From Clostridiales bacterium (lineage in GTDB: Bacteria > Bacillota > Clostridia > Saccharofermentanales > Saccharofermentanaceae): DNA of 64,000 bases. Made by a program: the position numbers and the translations under genes. The stretch is from contig JAFWDK010000010.1 in NCBI GenBank assembly GCA_017513085.1, forward strand, positions 248,001-312,000. The letters run 5' to 3'. The stretch's first letter is position 1. Each line of letters starts with the position of its first letter. Of the stretch, positions 18,353 to 25,986 are shown one piece after another. The notes under the pieces were generated by a model, which saw only the letters and a program-made list of their open reading frames with translations, made no database searches and was not told where the DNA came from.

Positions 18353-19339
18353 ATGGCGATTCGTATTGGTATTTATGGTTATGGTAATTTAGGTAGAGGT
18401 GTAGAGTCCAGTATCATGCAGAATCCGGATATGGAACTGGTCGCGGTATTTACCCGTCGTGATCCGGCATCACTTCAGATCCAGACAAAAACAGCTAAGG
18501 TTTTGTCTGTAAACGATTGTGAATCAATGAAAGATCAGATCGATGTTATGATCCTCTGCGGCGGCAGCGCAACTGATCTTCCGGTTCAGAGCCCGAAACT
18601 TGCTTCTATGTTTAATATCGTGGATAGTTTTGACACTCACGCAAATATTCCTACTCATTTTGATGAAGTAGATGCAGCAGCTAAGGCAGCAGGTACTGTC
18701 GGCGCGATTTCCGTAGGTTGGGATCCGGGTATGTTTTCTCTTGCTCGTATCTATTCTTCCTGCATCCTTCCGGAAGGTGAAAGCTATACATTCTGGGGTA
18801 AGGGCGTCAGCCAAGGCCATTCTGATGCAATCCGCCGCGTTCCGGGTGTAAAGAACGGTAAGCAGTACACGATTCCGGTTGAAAGTGCTCTGGCAGCCGT
18901 TCGTTCCGGTGCCCAGCCGAAGCTTTCCACCAGAGAAAAGCACACACGTGAGTGCTTCGTTGTTGCAGAGGAAGGCGCAGATCTTGCAAAGATCGAGTCG
19001 GATATCAAGAATATGCCGAATTACTTTGCTGATTACGACACGACAGTTCATTTTATCAGCGAAGAAGAACTTGAGAAGAATCACAGCGGCATTCCTCATG
19101 GCGGTTTCTGCATCCGTTCCGGTGTTTCCGGTCTCAATAAGGAAAATAAGCATGTTATCGAGTATAGCCTGAAGTTGGATTCCAACCCGGAGTTTACTGC
19201 AGGTGTACTGGTCGCATATGCTCGTGCCGTATATCGTCTTTCCCAAGAGAAAGTTACCGGCTGTAAGACAGTACTTGATATTGCTCCGGCTTATCTCAGT
19301 CCTTTGTCCGGCGAAGAACTTAGAAAGACTTTGGTATAA
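18353..19339 (+). CDS. ddh: meso-Diaminopimelate D-dehydrogenase
   Basis: 328 residues. The Rossmann start MAIRIGIYGYGNLGRG binds NADP. Family features include SFDTHANIPTHF (about 97-108), GWDPGMFSLAR (about 122-132) and WGKGVSQGHSDAIRRV (about 150-165). The enzyme makes meso-DAP directly from tetrahydrodipicolinate, a one-step route to lysine and peptidoglycan precursor that bypasses the acylated branches. ATG 18353 has AAAGGAG 10 bases upstream; the in-frame TTG at 18347 is less well placed. It appears monocistronic, with its own promoter and terminator. It fits functionally with asd at 41365. Confidence 0.95.
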   Translation: MAIRIGIYGYGNLGRGVESSIMQNPDMELVAVFTRRDPASLQIQTKTAKVLSVNDCESMKDQIDVMILCGGSATDLPVQSPKLASMFNIVDSFDTHANIPTHFDEVDAAAKAAGTVGAISVGWDPGMFSLARIYSSCILPEGESYTFWGKGVSQGHSDAIRRVPGVKNGKQYTIPVESALAAVRSGAQPKLSTREKHTRECFVVAEEGADLAKIESDIKNMPNYFADYDTTVHFISEEELEKNHSGIPHGGFCIRSGVSGLNKENKHVIEYSLKLDSNPEFTAGVLVAYARAVYRLSQEKVTGCKTVLDIAPAYLSPLSGEELRKTLV

Positions 19340-19368
19340 GGTATTTCATTATTCAAAAGCAAAGAAGA

Positions 19369-19418
19369 ATGCTTTCGTTGTGTTTCCGGTCAATTGGAAA
19401 TACTCCGAAAGCATTTTT
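19369..19418 (+). terminator. Rho-independent terminator after ddh
   Basis: Outer stem ATGCTTTCG (19369-19377) pairs with CGAAAGCAT (19406-19414), with an inner GTTTCC/GGAAAT pairing and a short T-run. Confidence 0.8.
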
Positions 19419-19429
19419 GCTGTCTTGGG

Positions 19430-19461
19430 GTAAAAAAGAACCGGAAACTGTAAGTTTCCGG
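19430..19461 (-). terminator. Rho-independent terminator after tRNA-Leu(CAG)
   Basis: On the minus strand CCGGAAACT and AGTTTCCGG (19461-19441) form a 9-bp stem with a 3-base loop, followed by a U-rich tract (19440-19430). It stands back to back with the ddh terminator. Confidence 0.85.
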
Positions 19462-19463
19462 TC

Positions 19464-19550
19464 TGGTGCGGATAGCAGGACTTGAACCTGTATGACCTTG
19501 CGATCACTAGCACCTGAAGCTAGCGCGTCTGCCAATTCCGCCATATCCGC
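19464..19550 (-). tRNA. tRNA-Leu (anticodon CAG)
   Basis: Minus strand: acceptor GCGGATA pairs with TATCCGC, and CCA is encoded (19466-19464). The anticodon loop TTCAGGT between CTAGC and GCTAG gives CAG, reading CUG. A long variable arm is present, as in class II tRNAs, and the T-arm GGTTCAAGTCC is normal. Confidence 0.95.
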
Positions 19551-19562
19551 AAGTGCTTAATA

Positions 19563-19591
19563 ATATTACCAATAGATTCGGAAAAATGCAA
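19563..19591 (-). promoter_or_regulatory. Promoter of tRNA-Leu(CAG)
   Basis: Minus strand TTGCAT (19591-19586), a 17-base spacer and TAATAT (19568-19563), 12 bases before the tRNA. Confidence 0.65.
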
Positions 19592-19670
19592 GGCAATTTC
19601 TCAAACAAAATCCTGATTTTTTAAAACTTGTGATAAAATATTAACATAAAGACAATGGAGGTGCTTTTTT

Positions 19671-19892
19671 ATGGATATTAAAGCGAAGATTGAAGAAGTA
19701 GTTAAGAAAGTACAGGCTGATCCTTCTGTAGCTTCCAACTTTGAGAAGGAACCGGTTAAGACAGTAGAAGGCATCATCGGTGTCGACCTTCCGGATGATG
19801 TGATCAATGGTGTTGTTGACGGCGTTAAAGCGAAGTTGTCTGCAGATAGCGCGAGTGGAATCGTTGACAAGGTTAAGGGTCTGTTTTCCTGA
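19671..19892 (+). CDS. Small orphan protein with NHLP/Nif11-leader-like features
   Basis: 73 residues, well supported by a GGAGGTG site 7 bases before the ATG and by a terminator after it. It is all helix-forming: a charged amphipathic start (MDIKAKIEEVVKKV), then DPSVASNFEKEPVKTVEGI, the motif GVDLPDDVI, and a C-terminal amphipathic helix with two GVxAK/KVKG turns. The DP...F...P...V...GVDLPDD arrangement recalls leader regions of NHLP/Nif11 peptide precursors. There is no cysteine, no core-like tail and no modification enzyme nearby, so this is only a resemblance. It has no signal peptide. Similar short proteins are, as far as I recall, common in Clostridia and uncharacterised. Confidence 0.75.
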   Translation: MDIKAKIEEVVKKVQADPSVASNFEKEPVKTVEGIIGVDLPDDVINGVVDGVKAKLSADSASGIVDKVKGLFS

Positions 19893-19927
19893 TCTTTGTA
19901 CTTTTTAAAATATAACGCTTTATCTAA

Positions 19928-19960
19928 ATGCCTCTTAGATATTTGTCTGAGAGGCATTTT
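19928..19960 (+). terminator. Terminator after the 73-residue gene
   Basis: ATGCCTCT (19928-19935) pairs with AGAGGCAT (19950-19957), and four T end at 19960. The T-run is short, so strength is uncertain. Confidence 0.65.
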
Positions 19961-19962
19961 CA

Positions 19963-19996
19963 GAAGAAGAAAGGCCGTTCTATATGAACGGCCTTT
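19963..19996 (-). terminator. Terminator of the esterase-GH43 gene
   Basis: A perfect 11-bp inverted repeat, AAAGGCCGTTC (19970-19980) and GAACGGCCTTT (19986-19996). On the minus strand it is followed by a pyrimidine-rich CTTCTTC, an imperfect U-tract. It lies 44 bases after the stop codon of the minus-strand gene. Confidence 0.7.
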
Positions 19997-20040
19997 CAAT
20001 CTATAAAATGAGGAGTGAAAAAAATATTGTTCAGCGGTGT

Positions 20041-23013
20041 TTAGCCGTGAATAAACTTAAAGGATTTCAGCATGACGTCTCCGCCGCCTGTATATGTAAG
20101 GTACAAAGGTTTAACGCCATCTTCGATCTTGCAATCAGCTGTATACTTTTCCCATACTGTCATGAAATGTACCGGGATCTTTGCCAGAACCGGGCCATCC
20201 AAGCTTGTTCGAACTTCAAATGTGCCATCTCCGTAGCCACGTACTTTGATCTCGATTCCGGTTACATTCTTAAAGTCAAAATACTTAAAGCCGATGACTG
20301 TGTTTTCTCGGATCTGAGCGATATAAGCCGGATCTTTGTCGCCATCTTTGCCTTCCTGAACGATCCTGGCAACATTGTGCTGACCGACATATGGATTTTT
20401 CTCCGCTGTCGGATTGAAGATGTTGCAAGCAATGTAGGAAGGGTATTCTTCCGTGTCGCGGAGCGGACCATTGTTCAATCCGCAAGAAGTCATCTCAACC
20501 TGACGGATACTTCCATCTGCTTCAAAAGCAATCTTCTCCGCACAGCCTTGACGGGAATACCAGGTGTTGTTGGTATGACGGTGATAGAAGATATACCAAT
20601 CCGGACCGATCTGAACTATGCTTCCGTGGTTGTTCGCACCATAGGCGGACGGTCTGTCGGCTTCTTTGTAAGAAGAGATTCCCAGATCGCAGTTGCTAAT
20701 GATCACACCACCATAGGTGAATGGACCTTCCGGATCAGTAGCAGTTGCATAGCAAAGCTCATGCATGACCTGTGAAGAATAAACGAAGTAGTAAATACCG
20801 TTTCTTTCACGGATGGAAGGTGCTTCGAAGAATGCGTGGCCTTCATAATCCGTGCCTTTCGCATACATGGTGCCGGGAACGATAAAAGCGGGTGCTTTTT
20901 TGATCGTGAGCATATCCGGACCAAGTATGGTTACCATGGCTCCGTGTCTGGAAGCATCAGTCTGTCCACAGAATCCGGTATAAAGATATGTGGAATCACC
21001 AATCGTGATAACACCCGGATCGAACTGAGGCTCGTCTGTGTCTTTTTTGCCGAGCAATGTGCCGTCTTCGTAATGAACATGGCCATAGAATTTGAATGGT
21101 CCCTGTGGTTTGTCGCTTTGAGCAACCGCGACAACACTTTGGTTGTCGAGAACATAGAACAGATAGTATTTTCCATCCGGTCCGACGGTTACATCCGGTG
21201 CATAAAGACAGCCTTGGTCGTTCTGGTTGTCCGGGTCGTCTGAGCGGCGGTATGAAACACCTTCATACTTCCACGAACCGAGGTCATCGATCGGTGCCGA
21301 CCAGCTGACATAGTCTCCCGGACAGAAAGCGTAACCATTCCAAAAATCGTGCGAACCGTAAACATATACGCGGTTGCCAAACACATACGGTTCACCATCC
21401 GGAATGTATTCCCAGGAAGGCAGATAAGGATTGAAAGCCTGTTTTTTGAGCGGAACCTGCATACTTGCGATACTGGCATCCGGACGGGCAGAAGAAGATA
21501 CTGTTCCTAAAGCACGATCTGTGAGCCAGTCGATAAAGAACTGAATAAACGCTGAATCCTGTACCTTCGCGATAGGTCCATCCGGAGTGAAATGCATTTC
21601 ATTCTGAGCATTATTCTTGTAAGCGAGCCATTTCGGCATTTCGGAACCGTCAATATCCAGACCGTTCGGATTACCATTCTTAATAAAGTTGGTGATGTAG
21701 TTTGTCATTTTGCGGGCGATGTCGAAATGTCTGCCTACAAAAGGTCTCCAGCATGCAGCCAATGTTTCAAAGAAGAACCAAAGATCTACGGAGTGGAATG
21801 TACCCGGATCATCTTCACCTGGAATATCTACTTCAAAACTATAGTAGAATCCCGGTGCGGCCGTTTTATCCAAGGCAGCTTTGACAGAACACTCTATGCC
21901 GCGGACGTTAGCATACTTGTTTCCGTCTTCAACATTATATGATTCAGGGAAGGAGAGGAATTGTTCCGCACGGTCCCCGAAGGTGGCACGAGCTTGTTCT
22001 TCAAAAGCGGCTTTAGAATCTGCGCAAATAAAACTCTTGAATTCATCATAAGTGTTACCGGCAAGGATCGGTACATTGGCTTGCTTACCTTCGAGCATAA
22101 GCTGGAAAGGTTCGCCTTTTAAGTACACATGATCGATACAAGGTGTGAAAAAGAACATATTCTGATTACGGAAATCAGATGCTTTATGAAGCAGTGTCTT
22201 CGCATCGATCTTTCTTGCTTCTTCAATCGTACTGACACCAAGTGTTTCGAGGAATTTCTCACCCATTTTGCACGTTTCTTCGATTGGCTTGGGTGTGATC
22301 ACGCTATCTTTGATGTAAGGACTTTCAATAATTCCGGAATAAATGATAGCCTTTTGATAAAGACCAATGCTAGAAGGACTCGTAAGATGTGTAAGAACAC
22401 TTCCGCCACCGGCAGACTGACCTGCAATCGTAATGTTCTTCGGGTCGCCGCCGAAATTCTTGATATTCTTGATGACCCACTTAATACCGGCTTGTTGATC
22501 AAGGTTTCCGAAATTGGCCGGCGCATCCGGTGATTCTTTGCAAAGATCCGGATGAGTCAAGAAGCCAAAAGCACCCAGACGGTAGTTTACGCTGACGACG
22601 ATTACGCCGCGCTTGGCAATATTCTCTCCGTTGAATTCCATTTCGCGCGGATATCCCCATTGAAATCCGCCGCCGAAAAACCAGATCAAAACCGGAAGGT
22701 TATCATCTACGGAATTGGCACTGGTCCAAACGTTCAAATATAAGCAGTCTTCGTCCATTTCGATATCTTTGTCTACATGCCATTCCCGACAGTAGATATC
22801 TGTTCCGACACCAGGCTGGTCTTGCATGGAAATCGGTGCAAAATGACTGCATTCGCGAATGCCTTCCCAGTTCTCGCAAGGCTGAGGTGCACGCCATCTG
22901 TTTTCGCCGATCGGTGGCTGGGCAAAAGGAATGCCCTTGAAAACGGAGATTCTGGTGTTATTCCCCTGATAACCACGAACCAGACCGTTTTCTGTCTTTA
23001 CTAATTTAAGCAT
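20041..23013 (-). CDS. Carboxylesterase (type B) fused to a GH43 glycosidase with C-terminal CBM6-like domain
   Basis: 990 residues with no signal peptide. Residues 1-505 are a type-B carboxylesterase: nucleophile Ser200 in GQSAGGGS, oxyanion-hole GGGFQWG (114-120), probable acid near 324 and His407 in GTFHSVD. Residues about 526-860 are a GH43 five-bladed propeller with candidate base Asp539, Asp664 in FDPGVI and general acid Glu729 in FFEAPSI, typical of arabinofuranosidase/xylosidase enzymes. Residues about 870-990 look like a CBM6-type beta-sandwich (FKYFDFKNVTGIEIKVRG). It would remove acyl or feruloyl esters and sugar side chains from imported xylo- or arabino-oligosaccharides in the cytoplasm. 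GGAGG precedes the ATG, which overlaps the upstream regulator by 8 bases. Confidence 0.9.
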   Translation of the reverse strand: MLKLVKTENGLVRGYQGNNTRISVFKGIPFAQPPIGENRWRAPQPCENWEGIRECSHFAPISMQDQPGVGTDIYCREWHVDKDIEMDEDCLYLNVWTSANSVDDNLPVLIWFFGGGFQWGYPREMEFNGENIAKRGVIVVSVNYRLGAFGFLTHPDLCKESPDAPANFGNLDQQAGIKWVIKNIKNFGGDPKNITIAGQSAGGGSVLTHLTSPSSIGLYQKAIIYSGIIESPYIKDSVITPKPIEETCKMGEKFLETLGVSTIEEARKIDAKTLLHKASDFRNQNMFFFTPCIDHVYLKGEPFQLMLEGKQANVPILAGNTYDEFKSFICADSKAAFEEQARATFGDRAEQFLSFPESYNVEDGNKYANVRGIECSVKAALDKTAAPGFYYSFEVDIPGEDDPGTFHSVDLWFFFETLAACWRPFVGRHFDIARKMTNYITNFIKNGNPNGLDIDGSEMPKWLAYKNNAQNEMHFTPDGPIAKVQDSAFIQFFIDWLTDRALGTVSSSARPDASIASMQVPLKKQAFNPYLPSWEYIPDGEPYVFGNRVYVYGSHDFWNGYAFCPGDYVSWSAPIDDLGSWKYEGVSYRRSDDPDNQNDQGCLYAPDVTVGPDGKYYLFYVLDNQSVVAVAQSDKPQGPFKFYGHVHYEDGTLLGKKDTDEPQFDPGVITIGDSTYLYTGFCGQTDASRHGAMVTILGPDMLTIKKAPAFIVPGTMYAKGTDYEGHAFFEAPSIRERNGIYYFVYSSQVMHELCYATATDPEGPFTYGGVIISNCDLGISSYKEADRPSAYGANNHGSIVQIGPDWYIFYHRHTNNTWYSRQGCAEKIAFEADGSIRQVEMTSCGLNNGPLRDTEEYPSYIACNIFNPTAEKNPYVGQHNVARIVQEGKDGDKDPAYIAQIRENTVIGFKYFDFKNVTGIEIKVRGYGDGTFEVRTSLDGPVLAKIPVHFMTVWEKYTADCKIEDGVKPLYLTYTGGGDVMLKSFKFIHG

Positions 23014-23953
23014 TGTTTTCCTCCTTGATCTCCTTGTTGAAATAATATAGTTTCATTTTTATATTTTGACTGTAATCGCCGAATTCATCTCCGAAAAGCG
23101 TCATGCCGCCACAATTGGCTGTATCTTTCGGTACGGCAAACTTCAGGTTGATCTCACTGTTATAGTCAATGGCAAGATCATTGATCGTTACATCACCGAT
23201 CTTATGTGTTCCATCGATAAAAGTGCCTTTTTCATTGATCAGCAAAGTCTTCAGAAGGCCATACTGATTAAGTGGTGCCGGCCACCAGTTTGGCGAGATC
23301 AGGCCACGACGGTCTCCATAGTCACCGGGACTTACCCAGACTCCTAAGAGTTTGTCGTTTATGTAGAAATGGATATCACTAGGATAGTCATTATTAAACG
23401 ATGGACATTCGGAAGAGATCTCAAAAGAAATCTGTAATTCACGTATCGTTTGTCCGGCGCGAAGACGATTCGGCAGATTGTACTCGATCGAACCGTGACC
23501 AAGCCAGAGGACGCTGGCCTTAAACCGTTCCGGATAAGAAAAGACTCTTGGATCGTCAAGCTCTCCGATGATCTCCTGACTGGTAGCGATTCCACATGTC
23601 GGATGAATATCGGCTTTGGTATATTGACCGATAGCAATGCTGTCTTCGTAGTAGGGAAGAGCACGGTTATTCTGTGGTATAAACATATCAATAATGATCC
23701 TGTCATAGAGAGGAAGGATAATCTTCTGGATGCCACGTTTGCCGGAAGTCGTGGAGATCCGTATCAGTCCTGCCTTTTCCAGTTTGCTGATATGAAGCGT
23801 TACCGCGCTGTTGGTAATACCAAGAAGATTGGCCAGATCATTCATACTCAGATTCTGATTATGGTAAATAAGGTCCATGATCTGAATACGAGTATTAGTA
23901 CTTAAAGCTTTGAAGATTTCAGAAGCATCTTGTAGAGAATGCAAGCAAAGCAT
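23006..23953 (-). CDS. ArsR-type winged-helix regulator with C-terminal sugar-binding-like domain
   Basis: 315 residues. Residues about 8-80 are an ArsR/HTH_20 winged helix (IFKALSTNTRIQIMDLIYH, then LANLLGITNSAVTLHISKLEKAGLI). The long remainder is beta-rich (FEISSECPSFNNDYPSDIHFYIND, VWVSPGDYGDRRG) and looks like a jelly-roll ligand domain, perhaps binding the oligosaccharide or arabinose. No metal-binding cysteine pair like that of metal-sensing ArsR proteins is seen. The start ATG 23953 has GGGAGG upstream. It is co-transcribed with the esterase-GH43 gene and divergent from the GH51/ara operon; inverted repeats in the shared promoter region suggest it controls both directions. Confidence 0.82.
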   Translation of the reverse strand: MLCLHSLQDASEIFKALSTNTRIQIMDLIYHNQNLSMNDLANLLGITNSAVTLHISKLEKAGLIRISTTSGKRGIQKIILPLYDRIIIDMFIPQNNRALPYYEDSIAIGQYTKADIHPTCGIATSQEIIGELDDPRVFSYPERFKASVLWLGHGSIEYNLPNRLRAGQTIRELQISFEISSECPSFNNDYPSDIHFYINDKLLGVWVSPGDYGDRRGLISPNWWPAPLNQYGLLKTLLINEKGTFIDGTHKIGDVTINDLAIDYNSEINLKFAVPKDTANCGGMTLFGDEFGDYSQNIKMKLYYFNKEIKEENNA

Positions 23954-23989
23954 GCGTTATCCTCCCTTTATCAAATTGTTAATTCAATT

Positions 23990-24022
23990 ATGAAATACTA
24001 TATTTTTATCAGTTTATTTCAT
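23990..24022. promoter_or_regulatory. Inverted repeat, candidate operator of the ArsR-type regulator gene
   Basis: ATGAAATA (23990-23997) and TATTTCAT (24015-24022) are perfect 8-base arms around an AT-rich 17-base spacer. It lies 37 to 69 bases upstream of the minus-strand start codon, where that promoter should be. The rest of 24023-24103 is AT-rich with nothing further I can support. Confidence 0.45.
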
Positions 24023-24103
24023 CATAAAATAAAATAAAACTCTGTTCAACATGACAAATTCAAGAAATGTTCCTTGAAAACTACATATTTGAGTTTTGGA
24101 CTA

Positions 24104-24132
24104 TTGATATTTTTTTACATGTGGTTTAATTT
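24104..24132 (+). promoter_or_regulatory. Candidate promoter of the GH51/ara operon
   Basis: TTGATA (24104-24109), a 17-base spacer and TAATTT (24127-24132). Transcription would start near 24139, upstream of the two operator-like repeats. Confidence 0.45.
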
Positions 24133-24152
24133 AATTTAAAGCGAAGAATTAA

Positions 24153-24206
24153 TCACTTTAGTGAAAGGTGAAACACACACCCTTTTTATTTCACTAAAAT
24201 GTGAAA
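24153..24206. promoter_or_regulatory. Two related inverted repeats between promoter and GH51 start, candidate operators
   Basis: The first is TCACT-TT-AGTGA (24153-24164). The second is TTTCAC-TAAAAT-GTGAAA (24189-24206), which overlaps the ribosome site. Both share a CACT(T/A)(T/A)A core and their centres are 39 bases apart, just downstream of the predicted start of transcription. This placement suits a repressor that blocks elongation and ribosome access. Confidence 0.5.
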
Positions 24207-24215
24207 GGAGTCTGT

Positions 24216-25730
24216 ATGTTTAAACTTGTTATCGATCCGCAGAAAGAACTCGGCTATATTCATCCTGAAGTTCAAGGTCATTTTTCCGAGCATCTTGGAA
24301 GATGTATTTATGAAGGTGTTTATGTTGGTGAAAACTCGGATATTCCCAATATTAATGGCATGAGAAAGGATGTTGTAGAGGCGCTTTCTGAACTTCATAT
24401 CCCTGTCCTTCGCTGGCCGGGCGGATGTTTTGCCGATGAGTATCACTGGAAAGATGGTATCGGCGAAAAGTCCAAAAGAAAGAAGATGATCAATACCAAC
24501 TGGGGTGGTGTGGTCGAAGATAACAGTTTCGGTACGCATGAATATATGGAGCTTTGCCGTCAGCTTGGTTGTAAAACATATATCAACGGTAATGTTGGTT
24601 CCGGTACGGTTCAGGAAATGAGCGAGTGGGTCGAGTATATGACGTTTGACGGCGTATCTCCTATGGCTGAATTGCGTAAACAGAATGGCCATGAAGCTCC
24701 CTGGACGGTCGATTATTTCGGAGTCGGTAATGAGAATTGGGGCTGCGGCGGAAATATGCTTCCGGAATACTATGCCGACCAGTTTAGAAGATATCAGTCT
24801 TACGTCAAGAATTATGATCCGAATAAGAAGATCAGCAAAATTGCATGTGGTCCGAATGCACAGGATTATGAGTGGACGGAGACCGTTTTGAGGCAGTGTC
24901 ATAAACTTTCCGGATCCTGGAACAATGCTCACGGATTTATGGATGGTATTTCTTTACATTATTATACATTGCCGTATGACTGGTCCAAGAAAGGCGCGGC
25001 TACCGGTTTTAACGAAAAAGAATGGTATATGACTCTTTCAAAAACTCTGTTTATGGAAGAACTTGTTCGTAAGCATTCTGCAATTATCGAGTCGTTTGAT
25101 CCGGACGGAAATATTGCTTTGATCGTTGATGAATGGGGAACCTGGTACGACGTTGAAGAAGGAACAAATCCTGGTTTCCTTTACCAGCAGAATACTATGC
25201 GTGATGCTCTGGTTGCCGGTATCAACCTGAATATTTTCAATAAGCATTGTAATCGTGTCAAGATGGCAAATATCGCTCAACTCGTTAATGTACTTCAGGC
25301 TGTCATTTTGACAGAAGGTGACCGTATGATCAAGACACCGACTTATCATGTTTTCAATATGTATAAGCATCATCAAGGCGGAACTCTTGTTGCGAGCCAT
25401 ATTAATGCGGATACCATAGGACTTGAAAAAGAATACATGGTTCCGAATCTTCATGAATCCTGTTCGAAAGATAAAAACGGCAAATATCACATTACTCTTG
25501 CGAATCTTTCCTGTTCGGATCCTTATGATATTGAAACTACTCTTACCGGCAACCCCGTTAAATCTGTCAAAGCACAGATCGTAGAGGGCAAAATGGATGC
25601 GAAAAATACGTTTGATGAGCCGGATACGGTTTCGGTAAAAGACTTTGATTCGGTATCATCCGAAAACGATAAGATCCGTTTTACGATCCCTGCCTGCAGT
25701 GTGATGCTTCTTGAGGTCGAATTGGCATGA
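24216..25730 (+). CDS. alpha-L-Arabinofuranosidase, GH51
   Basis: 504 residues, the normal length for intracellular GH51. The early [17 protein letters not shown] is diagnostic, the acid/base is Glu173 in GVGNENWG and the nucleophile Glu306 in IVDEWGTWY. The enzyme releases L-arabinose from arabinoxylan or arabinan oligosaccharides. No signal peptide is present, so it acts on imported fragments. ATG 24216 has AAAGGAG five bases upstream; the in-frame GTG at 24201 lies inside an operator repeat and is unlikely. It heads an operon leading to the arabinose kinase, epimerase and isomerase, and its stop overlaps the DUF6171 gene by 4 bases. Confidence 0.95.
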   Translation: MFKLVIDPQKELGYIHPEVQGHFSEHLGRCIYEGVYVGENSDIPNINGMRKDVVEALSELHIPVLRWPGGCFADEYHWKDGIGEKSKRKKMINTNWGGVVEDNSFGTHEYMELCRQLGCKTYINGNVGSGTVQEMSEWVEYMTFDGVSPMAELRKQNGHEAPWTVDYFGVGNENWGCGGNMLPEYYADQFRRYQSYVKNYDPNKKISKIACGPNAQDYEWTETVLRQCHKLSGSWNNAHGFMDGISLHYYTLPYDWSKKGAATGFNEKEWYMTLSKTLFMEELVRKHSAIIESFDPDGNIALIVDEWGTWYDVEEGTNPGFLYQQNTMRDALVAGINLNIFNKHCNRVKMANIAQLVNVLQAVILTEGDRMIKTPTYHVFNMYKHHQGGTLVASHINADTIGLEKEYMVPNLHESCSKDKNGKYHITLANLSCSDPYDIETTLTGNPVKSVKAQIVEGKMDAKNTFDEPDTVSVKDFDSVSSENDKIRFTIPACSVMLLEVELA

Positions 25731-25978
25731 GCGAGCAAAGGGTCTGCAAAAGATGTCTGCTAAGTCAGATGGATAAAGGACGTTATGATCAAATCGTTCT
25801 TCGCGCTTTGACGGCCATTTCAGATGCGGATCGGACTTGCGAAAAAAACTATGAAGAGCGGTTACATATATGCCGCTCTTGTGATAACTTAATTAGTGGA
25901 ACCTGTCTTTCTTGTGGATGCTATGTAGAGATCAGGGCGGCAATGAAAAAGGGCAGATGCCCGAAGAAAAAGTGGTGA
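25727..25978 (+). CDS. DUF6171-like small cysteine-rich protein
   Basis: 83 residues. Cysteine pairs CKRC (8-11), CRSC, CLSCGC and a final Cys suggest two zinc knuckles. The ending [21 protein letters not shown] matches small proteins annotated DUF6171 in Clostridia and Bacilli. The function is unknown; it could be a nucleic-acid or protein adaptor. It is translationally coupled to GH51 (ATGA overlap) and sits 8 bases before the kinase, so it belongs to the arabinose operon although nothing in it suggests sugar metabolism. Confidence 0.75.
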   Translation: MSEQRVCKRCLLSQMDKGRYDQIVLRALTAISDADRTCEKNYEERLHICRSCDNLISGTCLSCGCYVEIRAAMKKGRCPKKKW

Positions 25979-25986
25979 GGTGCAAT

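Noticed and set aside
18524..19246. Minus-strand 240-codon frame inside ddh
   Set aside because: ddh on the plus strand is unambiguous; the antisense frame has no ribosome site and Cys/Asn/Ile-rich noise composition.
24201..24215. GTG 24201 as start of the GH51 gene
   Set aside because: It is part of the inverted repeat and precedes the AAAGGAG site that serves ATG 24216.
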